From positions 3,270 to 67,269 of the forward strand of contig JAZNIW010000003.1 in assembly GCA_045577695.1 (NCBI GenBank): a stretch of 64,000 nucleotides of DNA. The letters are read 5' to 3'. The position numbers and the translations under genes are program-made. The notes beneath the pieces were generated by a model that worked only from the letters and a program-made list of their open reading frames with translations, had not been told where the DNA came from and did not search any database. Origin of the DNA: UMGS1279 sp045577695. Lineage in GTDB: Bacteria; Bacillota; Clostridia; Oscillospirales; Acutalibacteraceae. Positions 34,439 to 43,473 of this stretch are shown here, piece by piece; position 1 is the stretch's first letter; each line of letters begins with the position of its first letter.

Positions 34439-35347
34439 TTATTGAATCATACCGGCAACTTCATCTGCGAAATTGTCAACACGTTTCTCAATGCCTTCGC
34501 CTTTTTCGAAGCGAACAAAGGAAACAACCTCAATTGCCGAACCGATTTCTTTGGCTTTGGATTCTACATACTTGCCAACGGTATAATCACCGTCTTTAAC
34601 AAAGGTTTGTTCCATTAAGCAAACCTCTGAGAAGAATTTGCCGATTTTGCCTTCGACAATCTTGCCGAGAACCTGCTCGGGTTTGTTGGCCATTTTCGGA
34701 TCTTCCTTCATTTGCGAAACTAAAATACCTTTCTCGTGTTCAACAACTTCAGCCGGGACCGTATCTTTTGTAAGATATTGCGGATTGACAGCTGCAATTT
34801 GCATAGCAACGTCTTTGGCCATCTCTTTAAAGGTATCGTTGTCGGCGGCTTCGGTGTTGAATTTCACCATAACACCAATTTTACCACCAGCATGAACATA
34901 GGTAGATAAAACACCTTCGTAGCGCTCAAAACGACGAACTTTGATATTCTCACGAACCGCCAAGAATACCTCTTGAATCATATCGGCAACAGAAACGCCA
35001 TTTTCAGTGCAGGTAAGCAGGGTATCTACATCGGCAGGATTTTGTTCGGCTACTACTTTGGCAACCTTTGCGGTTAACTCTTTAAAAGTATCACTGTTGG
35101 CCACAAAGTCGGTTTCTGCATTGAGTTCAACCACAACGCCTACGTTATCAAATACGGTAGCTAAAACCATACCTTCAGCAGCAATACGATCGGCTTTCTT
35201 TGCTTGTTGAGCAAGGCCTTTTTCTCTTAAAAACTCAATAGCAGCTTCCATATCGCCGTTGGTTTCAACGAGAGCTTTTTTACAATCCATCATGCCACAA
35301 CCGGTTTTTTCACGGAGGGCTTGAACGTCTTTCGCGGTAAATGCCAT
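34439..35347 (-). CDS. tsf: Translation elongation factor Ts
   Basis: The 302-residue protein begins MAFTAKDVQALREKTGCGMM, the invariant EF-Ts N-terminal module, followed by the core domain with NAETDFVANSD. It recycles EF-Tu by nucleotide exchange. The ATG at 35347 is chosen because GGAGGAATTTAAA precedes it and the sequence from there matches the family; the frame extends further upstream only by overlap with the rpsB end. Gene order rpsB-tsf is standard. Confidence 0.98.
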   Translation of the reverse strand: MAFTAKDVQALREKTGCGMMDCKKALVETNGDMEAAIEFLREKGLAQQAKKADRIAAEGMVLATVFDNVGVVVELNAETDFVANSDTFKELTAKVAKVVAEQNPADVDTLLTCTENGVSVADMIQEVFLAVRENIKVRRFERYEGVLSTYVHAGGKIGVMVKFNTEAADNDTFKEMAKDVAMQIAAVNPQYLTKDTVPAEVVEHEKGILVSQMKEDPKMANKPEQVLGKIVEGKIGKFFSEVCLMEQTFVKDGDYTVGKYVESKAKEIGSAIEVVSFVRFEKGEGIEKRVDNFADEVAGMIQ

Positions 35348-35381
35348 TTTAAATTCCTCCAAACGAATTGATGTGAAATAA

Positions 35382-36119
35382 TTATTCAGCCGCAGCTTCT
35401 TCGGTCGATTCGGCAGCTTCAGGAGCAGTTTGCTCACCTTGACGGCCTTCGATAACGGCAGAAGCAATGGTGCCGGCAATCAATTTAACAGCACGAATAG
35501 CGTCATCATTACCGGGGATAACGACGTCAATTTCATCAGGGTCGCAGTTGGTATCTACAATTGCAATGATCGGAATACCAAGTTTCTTCGCTTCGGCAAC
35601 AGCAATTCTTTCCTTGCGGGGGTCAACAATAAACATTGCGCCGGGGATTTTCTTCATATCTTGAATGCCGCCAAGGAATTTTTCGAGCTTTTCAATTTCC
35701 AAGCGAAGTTTAATAACTTCCTTTTTGGGAAGCAAATCAAAGGTACCATCGGCTTCCATCGTGCGAAGTTGATTTAAACGCTCAATACGACGACGAATCG
35801 TGCGGAAGTTCGTAAGCATACCGCCAAGCCAACGAGCATTTACGTAAGGCATAGAACAACGTACGGCTTCTTCCTTAACCGAATCTTGAGCTTGTTTTTT
35901 GGTACCAACGAACAAAATATCGCCGCCGGCAGAAGCAATGTCACGCGCAAAAGCGTAAGCTTCATTCAATTTTTTTGCGGTTTTTTGCAGGTCGATAATA
36001 TAAATACCGTTACGTTCGGTAAAAATATACTCGGCCATTTTGGGATTCCAGCGACGGGTCTGATGACCAAAATGCACGCCGGCCTCCAAGAGTTGTTTCA
36101 TAGATACTACAGATGCCAT
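35382..36119 (-). CDS. rpsB: 30S ribosomal protein S2
   Basis: The 245-residue protein has S2 landmarks: MKQLLEAGVHFGHQTRRWNP near the start, YIDLQ-type FTERNGIYIIDLQKT, WLGGMLTNFRT and IAIVDTNCDPD. It ends in an acidic Ala/Glu tail. S2 assembles late into the small subunit and is often autoregulatory. The gene follows AGGAGG and a leader of about 140 nt. Confidence 0.98.
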   Translation of the reverse strand: MASVVSMKQLLEAGVHFGHQTRRWNPKMAEYIFTERNGIYIIDLQKTAKKLNEAYAFARDIASAGGDILFVGTKKQAQDSVKEEAVRCSMPYVNARWLGGMLTNFRTIRRRIERLNQLRTMEADGTFDLLPKKEVIKLRLEIEKLEKFLGGIQDMKKIPGAMFIVDPRKERIAVAEAKKLGIPIIAIVDTNCDPDEIDVVIPGNDDAIRAVKLIAGTIASAVIEGRQGEQTAPEAAESTEEAAAE

Positions 36120-36261
36120 TTGTTTTTCCTCCTAGGTTTTTCCTCCGCTACGCTTCTCTTGTGGCGGGATACCGAATGCATCATGTTCGGCACCTGCCCG
36201 TCCATCGGCATAACGTGTGTAATATTTTACTGCCAAACGCCGATAACTCGCATAAAGCAGC
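36120..36261 (-). ncRNA. Structured 5' leader of rpsB-tsf (candidate autoregulatory)
   Basis: The transcript from the rpsB promoter has a leader of about 140 nt, rich in short complementary segments such as GCCGAA/TTCGGT around 36170-36195. Ribosomal-protein operons often use such leaders for feedback by the protein product. I do not recognise a named leader family here, so regulation is inferred from length and pairing only. Confidence 0.35.
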
Positions 36262-36267
36262 TAGAGT

Positions 36268-36296
36268 ATTATATCACATTGCCCACGCAGATTCAA
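36268..36296 (-). promoter_or_regulatory. Sigma-A promoter of rpsB-tsf
   Basis: TTGAAT (36296-36291) and TATAAT (36273-36268) on the minus strand are 17 bp apart, with an extended TG one base before the -10. This is a strong promoter, as expected for ribosomal-protein genes. Confidence 0.8.
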
Positions 36297-36410
36297 CCCT
36301 TTTTTCAAAAAAGAATCATTTTTTCCACTTTTATGAAAAATTTCACCTCTGCTTTGCTATTTTTGTGCATACAAATACAGTTGGAGATAGCCTAAATCCA
36401 CTAAAAAAGA

Positions 36411-36488
36411 AGAGAAGATTCGCGCCAAAGATATGCACCTCCAAAAGTGTCTAACTTTTGTGGTGCATATCACAGACGAGTCTTCTCT
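36411..36488. terminator. Large nested inverted repeat, probable terminator of the transketolase end of the long operon
   Basis: Three nested pairs share one centre: AGAGAAGA/TCTTCTCT (36411-36418, 36481-36488), ATATGCACC/GGTGCATAT (36431-36439, 36462-36470) and AAAAGT/ACTTTT (36443-36448, 36454-36459). On the minus strand the outer arm is followed by TCTTTTTTAG. It lies 22 bp after the transketolase C stop. Confidence 0.6.
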
Positions 36489-36510
36489 ATTTTTGTCTGT
36501 TATATAGATT

Positions 36511-37452
36511 TTATTTTCCGAGGATTTTGCAAACAGTAGCAACTATATTTTCATCGGAAAGGCCGAATTTTTTCAGCAGTTCAGTCGCAGGTCCGGAATG
36601 ACCAAACTCGTCATTCACGCCAATTTTGGTCACCGGAACAGGATATTCCTCGCAGACAACATCACAAACAGCCGATCCTAAACCACCGATCACTGAATGT
36701 TCTTCTACCGTAATAATATGTCCGGTTTCTTTGGCGGCCTTGACAATAATCTCACGGTCAATCGGTTTGATGGTCGGCATATTGATAATGCGGGCATAAA
36801 TACCTTTTTCCTTTAAGATTTCAAAAGCAGCCAAGGCTTCGCCAACCATCAGGCCGGTAGCGATAACCGTTATATCGTTCCCTTCTTTCAAAGTAACGCC
36901 TTTGCCGATTGTAAAGCGATAATCTTCCCCAAAAATGACCGGAGCAGCCAGACGGCCAAAGCGAATGTAAACGGGGCCGTTGTGCTCATAAGCCGCTTTA
37001 ACAGCCAATTTGGCCTCAGTATCGTCGGCGGGATTAATCACCACCATACCGGGAATGCTGCGCATCAAGGCCAAATCTTCACAACATTGGTGGGTGGCAC
37101 CGTCTTCACCGACCGAAATACCGGCGTGGGTTGCACCGATAATCACCGGCAATTTCGGATATGCAATGGAATTGCGAACCTGCTCAAAAGCGCGGCCGGC
37201 CGCAAACATAGCGAAGGTGCTGGCAAAAACCTTTTTGCCGGTGGCGGCGATACCCGCAGCAATACTCATTAAATTCTGTTCGGCAATACCGCAATTATAA
37301 AAGCGCTCCGGAAAGGCTTTTTTAAACATACCGGTTTTGGTGGCGGCCGCAAGGTCTGCGTCCAACACAATAAAATCATTCTTCTGTTTGCCCAGTTCTA
37401 CCAAGGCGGCACCGTAGCTGTCACGGGTAGCAACTTTTTTCATATCAGCCAT
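36511..37452 (-). CDS. Transketolase, C-terminal half
   Basis: The 313-residue protein corresponds to the pyrimidine-binding and C-terminal domains of transketolase: catalytic glutamate in YNCGIAEQNLMSIAAG, the FRNSIAYPKLPVIIGATHAG-type strand, GEDGATHQCCEDLAL and the closing VTIGVNDEFGHSGP-type region. It works only with the N-terminal half encoded 14 bp upstream. The pair carries out two-carbon transfers of the pentose phosphate pathway. The ATG at 37452 follows GGAGGAAAG. Split transketolases are common in Clostridia and archaea. Confidence 0.94.
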   Translation of the reverse strand: MADMKKVATRDSYGAALVELGKQKNDFIVLDADLAAATKTGMFKKAFPERFYNCGIAEQNLMSIAAGIAATGKKVFASTFAMFAAGRAFEQVRNSIAYPKLPVIIGATHAGISVGEDGATHQCCEDLALMRSIPGMVVINPADDTEAKLAVKAAYEHNGPVYIRFGRLAAPVIFGEDYRFTIGKGVTLKEGNDITVIATGLMVGEALAAFEILKEKGIYARIINMPTIKPIDREIIVKAAKETGHIITVEEHSVIGGLGSAVCDVVCEEYPVPVTKIGVNDEFGHSGPATELLKKFGLSDENIVATVCKILGK

Positions 37453-37466
37453 TTTTCTTTCCTCCC

Positions 37467-38312
37467 CTATTCTGCCTGCAAACAAGCCAGTTGTTCATTT
37501 AATTCTTTCATAGCCGCTTCAAACTGTTCATCGTTCGGGGCTGAACCGTGCCAACTGACATTATTTTCCATAAAGGAGACGCCCTTACCCTTAACGGTTT
37601 TTAATATTATCGCCGTGGGACGTTCGGTTTCCTGCTCAGCCTTGAAAACTGCCTCATCAATGGCAGCGATATCGTGGCCGTCGATTACCAACACATTCCA
37701 ACCGAAGGCAGCGAATTTTTTATCCAACGGAAGCGGAGAATTAACCTCTGTAATCGGACCGTCAATCTGCAGGCCGTTCACATCGATAAAAGCGGTTAGG
37801 TTTGAAAGTTTCTTAGCAGCGGCAAACATAGCGGCCTCCCACACTTGTCCCTCTTCACTTTCACCGTCACCCACAATGGTGTAAACACGATAATTGTCAC
37901 CAAAATGTTTAGCAGAAAGAGCCATACCGGTAGCAACCGAAATGCCTTGACCGAGCGATCCGGAAGACATATCAACACCGGGGATATGCTTTTTATCGGG
38001 ATGACCTTGTAAAATACTATTGCTTTGTCGCAGTGTTTTAAGCAATTCTACCGAAAAGAAACCGCGATTGGCCAAGGTTGAATACAAAGCCGGTGCGGCG
38101 TGACCTTTGGACAAAACAAAACGGTCACGGTTTTCCATATCAGGGTTGCTTGGGTTGATATTCATTTTATGAAAATATAGGTAGGTCATAACATCTGCGA
38201 TAGACAAAGAGCCGCCGGGATGACCTGATTTAGCGGCGTGAACCCCCTCTAAAATTCCCATTCTTACCTTACAAGCCGTAATGTTCAATTGTTTTAATTT
38301 TGCTTTTTCCAT
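37467..38312 (-). CDS. Transketolase, N-terminal half
   Basis: The 281-residue protein is the diphosphate-binding domain: AAKSGHPGGSLSIADVMTYL, the cofactor motif beginning GDGESEEGQVWEA and continuing to the asparagine of DVNGLQIDG, and the conserved KTVKGKGVSFMEN. It overlaps the upstream HAD phosphatase gene by 19 bp and is followed by the C-terminal half. It needs Mg2+ and thiamine diphosphate. Confidence 0.94.
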   Translation of the reverse strand: MEKAKLKQLNITACKVRMGILEGVHAAKSGHPGGSLSIADVMTYLYFHKMNINPSNPDMENRDRFVLSKGHAAPALYSTLANRGFFSVELLKTLRQSNSILQGHPDKKHIPGVDMSSGSLGQGISVATGMALSAKHFGDNYRVYTIVGDGESEEGQVWEAAMFAAAKKLSNLTAFIDVNGLQIDGPITEVNSPLPLDKKFAAFGWNVLVIDGHDIAAIDEAVFKAEQETERPTAIILKTVKGKGVSFMENNVSWHGSAPNDEQFEAAMKELNEQLACLQAE

Positions 38313-39136
38313 ACGTTATAGCCTTTCCTTTCTAACGCAATTTGTTCAATGAAATCAGCAACCGCACCTTCTTTACAAGGTCCGGTTACATAATCCGCAA
38401 GGGATTTTAGTTCCTCCGGTGCTTCCGCCGTTGCTGCACCAACATCGGCATCCCGAATCAATTCTAAATCGTTGTAAAAATCACCAATACCATAGGTGCG
38501 TTTGGCTCCGAATAAACGTTTCAATTCCTTCAGGCCATTACCTTTATTCACATCGGGCGGAAGCATTTCCAAATAGCGAGCATTTTTCGTATTGCTGGTT
38601 AAAACAAATCGGCAAAAATCCAATGATAATTTTTGACAATATTTAAAAACAGAAAATAGCTCTTCTTCCGTTTCGGCCATAAAAATAACTTTGGTCCAGG
38701 TTGGTTCGGTGATATCCTCCGGAAGAGGAGCGCAAATGATATCTTCATATGCAATATGGAAACGAGTACCCGGACTGGTACGATACTCGTACAGATTGAG
38801 TCCCGAAAAGACCTCTACTCCCAGAAAAGGGAATTGTTTAATCACATCAAAAAAGACCGATTTGCACGCCTCGTCTAAGGTGCGATGATACAGTATTTTT
38901 TCTTGGTTAAAATCATAAATCAAACCGCCATGTGAGGAAAGAACCACCGGATTAGCGTGTGCCTTTTCGTAACTGTATTTGGCAGCCAACGCCACACGAC
39001 CGGTTGCCAAGGCAAAAACACCTCCCTCGGCGCGAAACCAATCAATGGCTTCAATATTACGGGATGGAATAATCCCTTTGGTGAGTAACGTCCCGTCAAT
39101 ATCGGAAACTAACAAACATCCTTCAAAAAGCCCCAT
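38294..39136 (-). CDS. Cof-type HAD phosphatase
   Basis: The 280-residue protein has HAD motif I LVSDIDGTLL (nucleophile and acid-base aspartates), a type C2 cap, and motif IV GIGDFYNDLEL. Members dephosphorylate sugar phosphates and similar metabolites in the cytoplasm; the substrate is not predictable. It overlaps the upstream pseudouridine synthase by 14 bp and the downstream transketolase N half by 19 bp, which suggests a link to sugar phosphate metabolism. Confidence 0.85.
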   Translation of the reverse strand: MGLFEGCLLVSDIDGTLLTKGIIPSRNIEAIDWFRAEGGVFALATGRVALAAKYSYEKAHANPVVLSSHGGLIYDFNQEKILYHRTLDEACKSVFFDVIKQFPFLGVEVFSGLNLYEYRTSPGTRFHIAYEDIICAPLPEDITEPTWTKVIFMAETEEELFSVFKYCQKLSLDFCRFVLTSNTKNARYLEMLPPDVNKGNGLKELKRLFGAKRTYGIGDFYNDLELIRDADVGAATAEAPEELKSLADYVTGPCKEGAVADFIEQIALERKGYNVWKKQN

Positions 39137-40043
39137 ACAATGTTTTCTCCTTTAAAAATGCGGTGAAATAATTGGGCAACTCCGATTCAAATTCCAGATA
39201 TTTTTCGGTGCGCGGATGGATAAACCCAATTTTTTTTGCGTGCAAACATTGCCCGTTTAAGCATTTGGTCAATGGTGTTTCACCGCCGTAAACAGGGTCG
39301 CCCGCCACCGGATGACCTACATAGGAAAGATGGACTCGAATTTGATGGGTGCGGCCGGTAAAGAGTTTTAGCCGCAGATGGGAGAACCCGTTTGCCTCGG
39401 CCAAGACTGAAAACTCGGTTTTGGCCGGCTTACTGTTGTGGTTGCTCACCGCCATTTGTTTGCGCTTGACCGGATGACGCCCAATGGGAAGTTCTATGAC
39501 GCCGCTTTGCTCTTTCATACGACCAAGCACCACCGCTTCATATTCGCGCACAAAAGAATGTTCTTTGATTTGTGCGGCCAAATGCAGATGGGCAGATTCG
39601 CTTTTTGCCACCATCAATAGCCCGCTGGTATCTTTATCAATACGATGAACAATACCGGGCCGCATTATGCCATTAATACCCGAAAGTTCACCTTTGCAGT
39701 GATGCAATAAAGCATTGACCAAGGTGCCGGAGGGATGTCCAGGTGCCGGATGTACCACCATTCCTTTCGGCTTATTAACCACCAATAAATCGGCATCTTC
39801 ATATAGAACCGAAAGTGGAATATCCTCGGGTTCAACCGCAAGTTCAATCGGGTCGGGCACCGTCACTTCGACCACATCGCCGGGTTTTAATTTATAGTTT
39901 TTCGTTGTAGGTTTACCGTTAACACAAACCAATTCCGATTCCATCAAACGAACAACGGCCGTACGGGTCATAACCAACTGCTTAGATAGGAAGCTATCCA
40001 CTCGTACACTCTCCCCCGCAAAGGAAAGGGAATATTGTTCCAT
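39123..40043 (-). CDS. RluD-family pseudouridine synthase
   Basis: The 306-residue protein has an N-terminal S4 domain and a RluA-type catalytic domain: GIVHRIDKDTSGLLMVAK (about residue 131) with the catalytic aspartate, and GRTHQIRVHLSYVGHPVAGD. It is the homologue of B. subtilis YlyB, which lies next to lspA in the same order. It converts uridines in 23S rRNA to pseudouridine; the exact sites are not predictable. The stop-to-lspA spacing is 2 bp. Confidence 0.92.
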   Translation of the reverse strand: MEQYSLSFAGESVRVDSFLSKQLVMTRTAVVRLMESELVCVNGKPTTKNYKLKPGDVVEVTVPDPIELAVEPEDIPLSVLYEDADLLVVNKPKGMVVHPAPGHPSGTLVNALLHHCKGELSGINGIMRPGIVHRIDKDTSGLLMVAKSESAHLHLAAQIKEHSFVREYEAVVLGRMKEQSGVIELPIGRHPVKRKQMAVSNHNSKPAKTEFSVLAEANGFSHLRLKLFTGRTHQIRVHLSYVGHPVAGDPVYGGETPLTKCLNGQCLHAKKIGFIHPRTEKYLEFESELPNYFTAFLKEKTLYGAF

Positions 40044-40045
40044 AC

Positions 40046-40585
40046 CTATTTCGACTCCCTATTTGGCTGTTCGCTGTTGGATGAGGATATTTCTAAAACA
40101 GAATTATCCCGAATTTTTTGTGCTTTTCGCTCTTTCATAAGGTCAAGCAAAAAATGCAACAACAAAAGGCCGGCACCAATGCAAACGGCGCAGTCGGCTA
40201 TATTAAATACCGGAAAATTGATAAAGGTAACCTGAATAAAATCCACCACTTCGCCGCCATGGAAAAGACGGTCAATCATATTGCCGAGACCACCCGACAG
40301 TATGAGGCATATCGCCCAAAAGAGAGTTTTGTTTTTCAATCCATCCTTAATTAGCATAGACAAACAAACAATCATAATCAAGACGGTTAATCCCAGCAAA
40401 AACCAAGTGTGGCCGCTCATCAGCCCCCACGCACCACCATCATTATGCACATAGGTAAAATTTAAAATACCATCCCACACGGTTAAAGATTCTGCCAACG
40501 AAAAATGGCCAACAACATAGGCCTTCGTAAGTTGGTCGGCCAACAAAAACAAGGCCGAACAAATCACCGCAAGTGCGTAAACCAT
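40046..40585 (-). CDS. lspA: Lipoprotein signal peptidase (SPase II)
   Basis: The 179-residue membrane protein has four hydrophobic helices and the LspA motifs: ADQLTKAYVV, FTYVHNDGGAWGLMSG, and the two catalytic aspartates in GGLGNMIDR and FNIADC. It cleaves the signal peptide of prolipoproteins, including the amino-acid binding protein of this window. The C-terminal tail of about 25 polar residues is unusually long. Ribosome site GGGAGG. Confidence 0.96.
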   Translation of the reverse strand: MVYALAVICSALFLLADQLTKAYVVGHFSLAESLTVWDGILNFTYVHNDGGAWGLMSGHTWFLLGLTVLIMIVCLSMLIKDGLKNKTLFWAICLILSGGLGNMIDRLFHGGEVVDFIQVTFINFPVFNIADCAVCIGAGLLLLHFLLDLMKERKAQKIRDNSVLEISSSNSEQPNRESK

Positions 40586-40609
40586 AACTACCTCCCAAAC
40601 AGTCGTATT

Positions 40610-40636
40610 GGGTGGTAAGAAAATTTCCTACCACCC
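40610..40636 (-). terminator. Hairpin between ileS and lspA
   Basis: GGGTGGTA (40610-40617) pairs with TACCACCC (40629-40636). There is no T-run, so it is likelier an mRNA processing or stabilising element than a full terminator. It lies 12 bp after the ileS stop. Confidence 0.45.
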
Positions 40637-40648
40637 CGTATGGATATC

Positions 40649-43432
40649 CTATTTCAATACAGCGGCACAACGCGCACAGAGACAGGGATGTTCTTCATTG
40701 GTTCCCACGGTATCCGAATACATCCAGCAACGGCTGCATTTTTCACCCGAAGCGTGGCGCACTGTAACCGAGAGCGCTTGCTCACCTTTGTATTCGCCCT
40801 CATTTCCTTTGACCAAGTTCGCCTTCGAAACAATGCAAATCGAAGCCAGATCCGTAACGGTGCTTAAAAAGTCATATAGTTCGCCCTCGGCATAAACAGT
40901 AATTTCAGCATCCAATGAAGAACCAATGACCTTTTCGGCACGCGCTTGTTCCAATGCTTTTTTCACATCATCGCGTACCAAATGAATCTTATCAAAGCGG
41001 GCTAATAATTCAGTATCTACCGTATCCGAAGGTCTCGGCATATCGTTAAAGAGAACGCTCTTTGTGTTATGCGAGGACGGATGCGGCATAAATTTCCAAA
41101 TTTCTTCCGACGTGAAGGCCAAAATTGGAGCCACCAAGCGAGTCAATGTATCTAAAACGCGATAAATGGTGGTCTGCGCCGCACGGCGGGTTGGACTGTC
41201 GGACTTTTCGGTGTACAAACGGTCTTTAATAACATCCAAATAGAAGTTGGACATATCAATGACACAGAAGTTGTGAATGGCGTGGAAAATCATATGAAAT
41301 TCATACTTCTCATATCCGTCAATACAGGCGCGAACCACTTCGTTCAAGCGCGACAAAGCGTAGCGATCCATTTCTTCCAACCGCTCATCATCCACGGCAT
41401 CACGCTCCGGATCAAAGTCCGGTATACAACCCAAAATAAAGCGGGCCGTGTTGCGGATTTTGCGATATACTTCGGACATTTGTTTTAAAATCTCGGGGGA
41501 AACGCGAATATCAGCGTGGTAATCGGAAGACGCCACCCAAAGGCGCAATATATCGGCACCGTATTGTTTGACCACATCATCCGGAATGATGGTGTTGCCG
41601 ATGGACTTCGACATTTTTTTACCCTCACCGTCTACCACCCAACCGTGGGTAACAACGGTTTTGTAAGGGGCAACGCCTTTGGTCGCAACCGAGGTCAGTA
41701 AAGATGACTGGAACCAACCGCGGTATTGGTCGGCACCCTCCAAATACATATCAGCAGGGAAACGCAAATAATTGCGGTTATCCAACACGGCTGCATGGGA
41801 AGAACCGGAATCAAACCAAACGTCCATAATATCGGTTTCTTTTTTAAACGAAGCCGCACCGCATACACTACAGGTAACCCCCTCCGGCATTAAATCGGCG
41901 GCATCCATTTCATACCAAGCGTCGGCACCCTTTTCACGGAAAATAGCCGCCACATTGGCAATGGTTTCGGGGGTTATGATCTCTTTTCCACAATCTTTAC
42001 AGTAAAATATAGGAATGGGAACGCCCCAAATACGTTGACGAGAGATACACCAATCACTGCGGTCACGTACCATACCGGTAATGCGATCCTCTCCCCAACC
42101 GGGTACCCAATCTACCGATTGAATAGCCTTGATGGCTTGGTCAGCAAAATCGGAAATAGAACAGAACCATTGCTCGGTCGCGCGGAACAAAATCGGCGAT
42201 TTGCAACGCCAGCAGTGCGGATATTGGTGAATGATTTTTTCCAATGCAAACAGATGGTTGTTTTCTTCCAACTTTTTAGCAATCGCTTTGTTGGCATCAT
42301 TGGTGGTGAGGCCGGCAAATTCACCGGCATCTTGGGTCATAATACCTTTATGGTCAACGGGAACTAGCATAGAAATCTGCGGATAATTGCGGCAAACTTC
42401 AAAATCCTCTACACCGTGGCCGGGTGCGGTATGAACGCAACCGGTACCGCTTTCTAAGGTAACGTGGTCCCCCACAATCACTAAGGAAGAACGGTCGATA
42501 AATGGGTGTTTGGTCTGCATCAATTCCAATTCAGCTCCACGAATGGTGCCCACCGTTTCATAGTCGGCAATGTCAGCCGCTTTCATACTGGGGACAATCA
42601 AATCGGTTGCCATCACATAAAATTCTCCGTTGGCCTTGACTACACTATATTCATAATCCGGACCGACGCAAATAGCAAGGTTACCGGGTAGGGTCCAAGT
42701 GGTGGTGGTCCAGATAACAAAGTAGGTTTTGCCAAGTTCAGCACCAAGGGAGGAAAGTTTACCAAAATCTTCCGTAACCTCAAATTTTACATAGATGGAA
42801 TGGCAGGGATCCTCGGCATATTCAATCTCAGCTTCTGCTAAGGCGGTTTGACACTCAGGACACCAATAAACGGGTTTGAGCCCCTTGTAAATATAGCCCT
42901 TATTGGCCATTTCACCAAAAACTTCAACCTGTGCAGCAACATATTCGTTGCTTAAGGTGAGGTAGGGTTTATCCCACTCTCCCAAAACGCCCAAACGTTC
43001 AAATTGGGCGCGTTGACTTTCAACAAAACCCAGCGCAAAATCACGGCAAATACGGCGCAAATCACCGGCCGAAATTTTGTCATTAGATTCCATACCCGCC
43101 TTTTTGCGGGCCTTGAGTTCGGTTGGAAGGCCGTGAGTATCATACCCGGGTACATAAGGGGCTTTAAAGCCGGACATATTTTTATACCGAAGAATAAAAT
43201 CCTTTAAACTTTTATTCAGCGCCGTGCCCAAATGAATCACGCCGTTAGCGTAAGGAGGGCCGTCATGCAAAATATAAAGCGGCTTATCGGCATTGTGAGC
43301 CATCAATTCCTCGTAGAGATGATTCTCTTGCCATTCGGCCAAGGCTTCCGGTTCTCGTGTGGGCAAACCGGCACGCATGGGAAAATCGGTTTTTGGTAAA
43401 TTCAGTGTTTTGTTATAATCCTGCTGTTCCAT
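40649..43432 (-). CDS. ileS: Isoleucyl-tRNA synthetase
   Basis: The 927-residue class I enzyme has the HIGH motif in GVIHLGTALNKSL near residue 65, an editing domain, the KMSKS loop GKKMSKSIGN near 602 and a C-terminal zinc site (CSRCW and CLCARC). This is the eubacterial, mupirocin-sensitive type by overall layout. Only 41 bp separate it from divIVA, too short for the T-box leader found before many Firmicutes ileS genes. Ribosome site GGAAGGAAT. Confidence 0.98.
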   Translation of the reverse strand: MEQQDYNKTLNLPKTDFPMRAGLPTREPEALAEWQENHLYEELMAHNADKPLYILHDGPPYANGVIHLGTALNKSLKDFILRYKNMSGFKAPYVPGYDTHGLPTELKARKKAGMESNDKISAGDLRRICRDFALGFVESQRAQFERLGVLGEWDKPYLTLSNEYVAAQVEVFGEMANKGYIYKGLKPVYWCPECQTALAEAEIEYAEDPCHSIYVKFEVTEDFGKLSSLGAELGKTYFVIWTTTTWTLPGNLAICVGPDYEYSVVKANGEFYVMATDLIVPSMKAADIADYETVGTIRGAELELMQTKHPFIDRSSLVIVGDHVTLESGTGCVHTAPGHGVEDFEVCRNYPQISMLVPVDHKGIMTQDAGEFAGLTTNDANKAIAKKLEENNHLFALEKIIHQYPHCWRCKSPILFRATEQWFCSISDFADQAIKAIQSVDWVPGWGEDRITGMVRDRSDWCISRQRIWGVPIPIFYCKDCGKEIITPETIANVAAIFREKGADAWYEMDAADLMPEGVTCSVCGAASFKKETDIMDVWFDSGSSHAAVLDNRNYLRFPADMYLEGADQYRGWFQSSLLTSVATKGVAPYKTVVTHGWVVDGEGKKMSKSIGNTIIPDDVVKQYGADILRLWVASSDYHADIRVSPEILKQMSEVYRKIRNTARFILGCIPDFDPERDAVDDERLEEMDRYALSRLNEVVRACIDGYEKYEFHMIFHAIHNFCVIDMSNFYLDVIKDRLYTEKSDSPTRRAAQTTIYRVLDTLTRLVAPILAFTSEEIWKFMPHPSSHNTKSVLFNDMPRPSDTVDTELLARFDKIHLVRDDVKKALEQARAEKVIGSSLDAEITVYAEGELYDFLSTVTDLASICIVSKANLVKGNEGEYKGEQALSVTVRHASGEKCSRCWMYSDTVGTNEEHPCLCARCAAVLK

Positions 43433-43473
43433 GAAAATATATTCCTTCCAGAAAATGATAGGTTTTGTTAAAT

